Source: Streptomyces sp. A3M-1-3
GTDB taxonomy: Bacteria > Actinomycetota > Actinomycetes > Streptomycetales > Streptomycetaceae
NCBI RefSeq assembly: GCF_024213665.1
Contig: NZ_JANAVP010000032.1
Coordinates: 1-57,373 of the forward strand
Direction: 5' to 3'
DNA: 57,373 nt
Shown here: positions 57,346 to 57,373 of the stretch, in pieces
Numbering within the stretch: position 1 is the stretch's first letter
Layout: the number at the start of each line of letters is the position of its first letter
Made by a program: the position numbers and the translations under genes
Notes under the pieces: model-generated
What the model was told of the DNA's origin: nothing
Seen by the model: the letters and a program-made list of their open reading frames with translations, nothing else
The model's database searches: none

Positions 57346-57373
57346 GAGATGGAGACGAGAGGGGGGAGCAAGG

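Overview
The window is high-GC actinobacterial DNA and almost certainly comes from a Streptomyces chromosome. The coding sequences have a strong GC bias at third codon positions, GTG and TTG starts are common, and gene overlaps of the ATGA/GTGA type are frequent. The gene order (serC, an acyl-CoA carboxylase operon, citrate synthase, pdxH, a SIS-domain gene, a DtxR-type repressor, purU) matches, from memory, a stretch of the Streptomyces coelicolor core chromosome around SCO4350-SCO4403. No tRNA, rRNA, CRISPR array or intact mobile element was found.

Layout. 0.07-11.3 kb: P-type cation ATPase, DUF2530 membrane protein, NCS2 purine permease, ribbon-helix-helix protein, MarR regulator with an MFS exporter, RNA 2',3'-cyclic phosphodiesterase, a 28-aa membrane peptide, aldo/keto reductase, Uma2-type protein, SGNH hydrolase and a surface propeller-like protein. 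11.5-16.3 kb: RibD-C/DHFR-like reductase, SAM methyltransferase overlapping a double-DUF427 protein, Fic protein and SerC. 16.5-20.6 kb: FAD/Fe-S oxidoreductase and EamA exporter. 20.6-32.2 kb: a tightly overlapping operon for acyl-CoA carboxylation and oxidation (TIGR03084 protein, AtuA-like, a repeat ORF, carboxyltransferase, biotin carboxylase/carrier, acyl-CoA dehydrogenase, AMP-ligase, enoyl-CoA hydratase, TetR). A palindrome just upstream of it is a candidate TetR operator. 32.2-39.1 kb: leader peptide, Fe(II)/2OG oxygenase, citrate synthase, pdxH, a structured minus-strand RNA with a 12-codon ORF, PAS sensor, SIS isomerase with a DasR-like site, and DmdR1-type iron repressor. 39.5-49.7 kb: hydrolase, ABC exporter pair, prim-pol-like protein, NsdA-like regulator, a proline-rich membrane protein, a periplasmic-type binding lipoprotein, an SCO4402-family protein and purU.

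50.1-54.4 kb is the most interesting block. A minus-strand operon encodes an ATPase-fold (HATPase) protein, a hypothetical protein, a radical SAM/SPASM enzyme and, 8 nt after it, a 43-aa acidic peptide ending in a Cys-Gly-rich core. A hairpin follows, then an aminoglycoside-phosphotransferase-like kinase and two hypothetical proteins. An NsdA-like regulator is transcribed divergently. This has the architecture of a RiPP biosynthetic locus.

55.7-57.2 kb holds a prophage scrap (holin N-terminus plus another phage-like fragment) next to a truncated regulator and a 5-formyl-THF cyclo-ligase-like gene. The last ~150 nt is a near-homopolymeric G run that looks like a sequencing or assembly artefact.

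Across the carboxylase operon several genes carry independent low-complexity or repeat expansions, including a 191-aa repeat ORF fitted between its neighbours with 4-nt overlaps. One palindromic Streptomyces-type repeat is inserted in frame in the acyl-CoA dehydrogenase gene.
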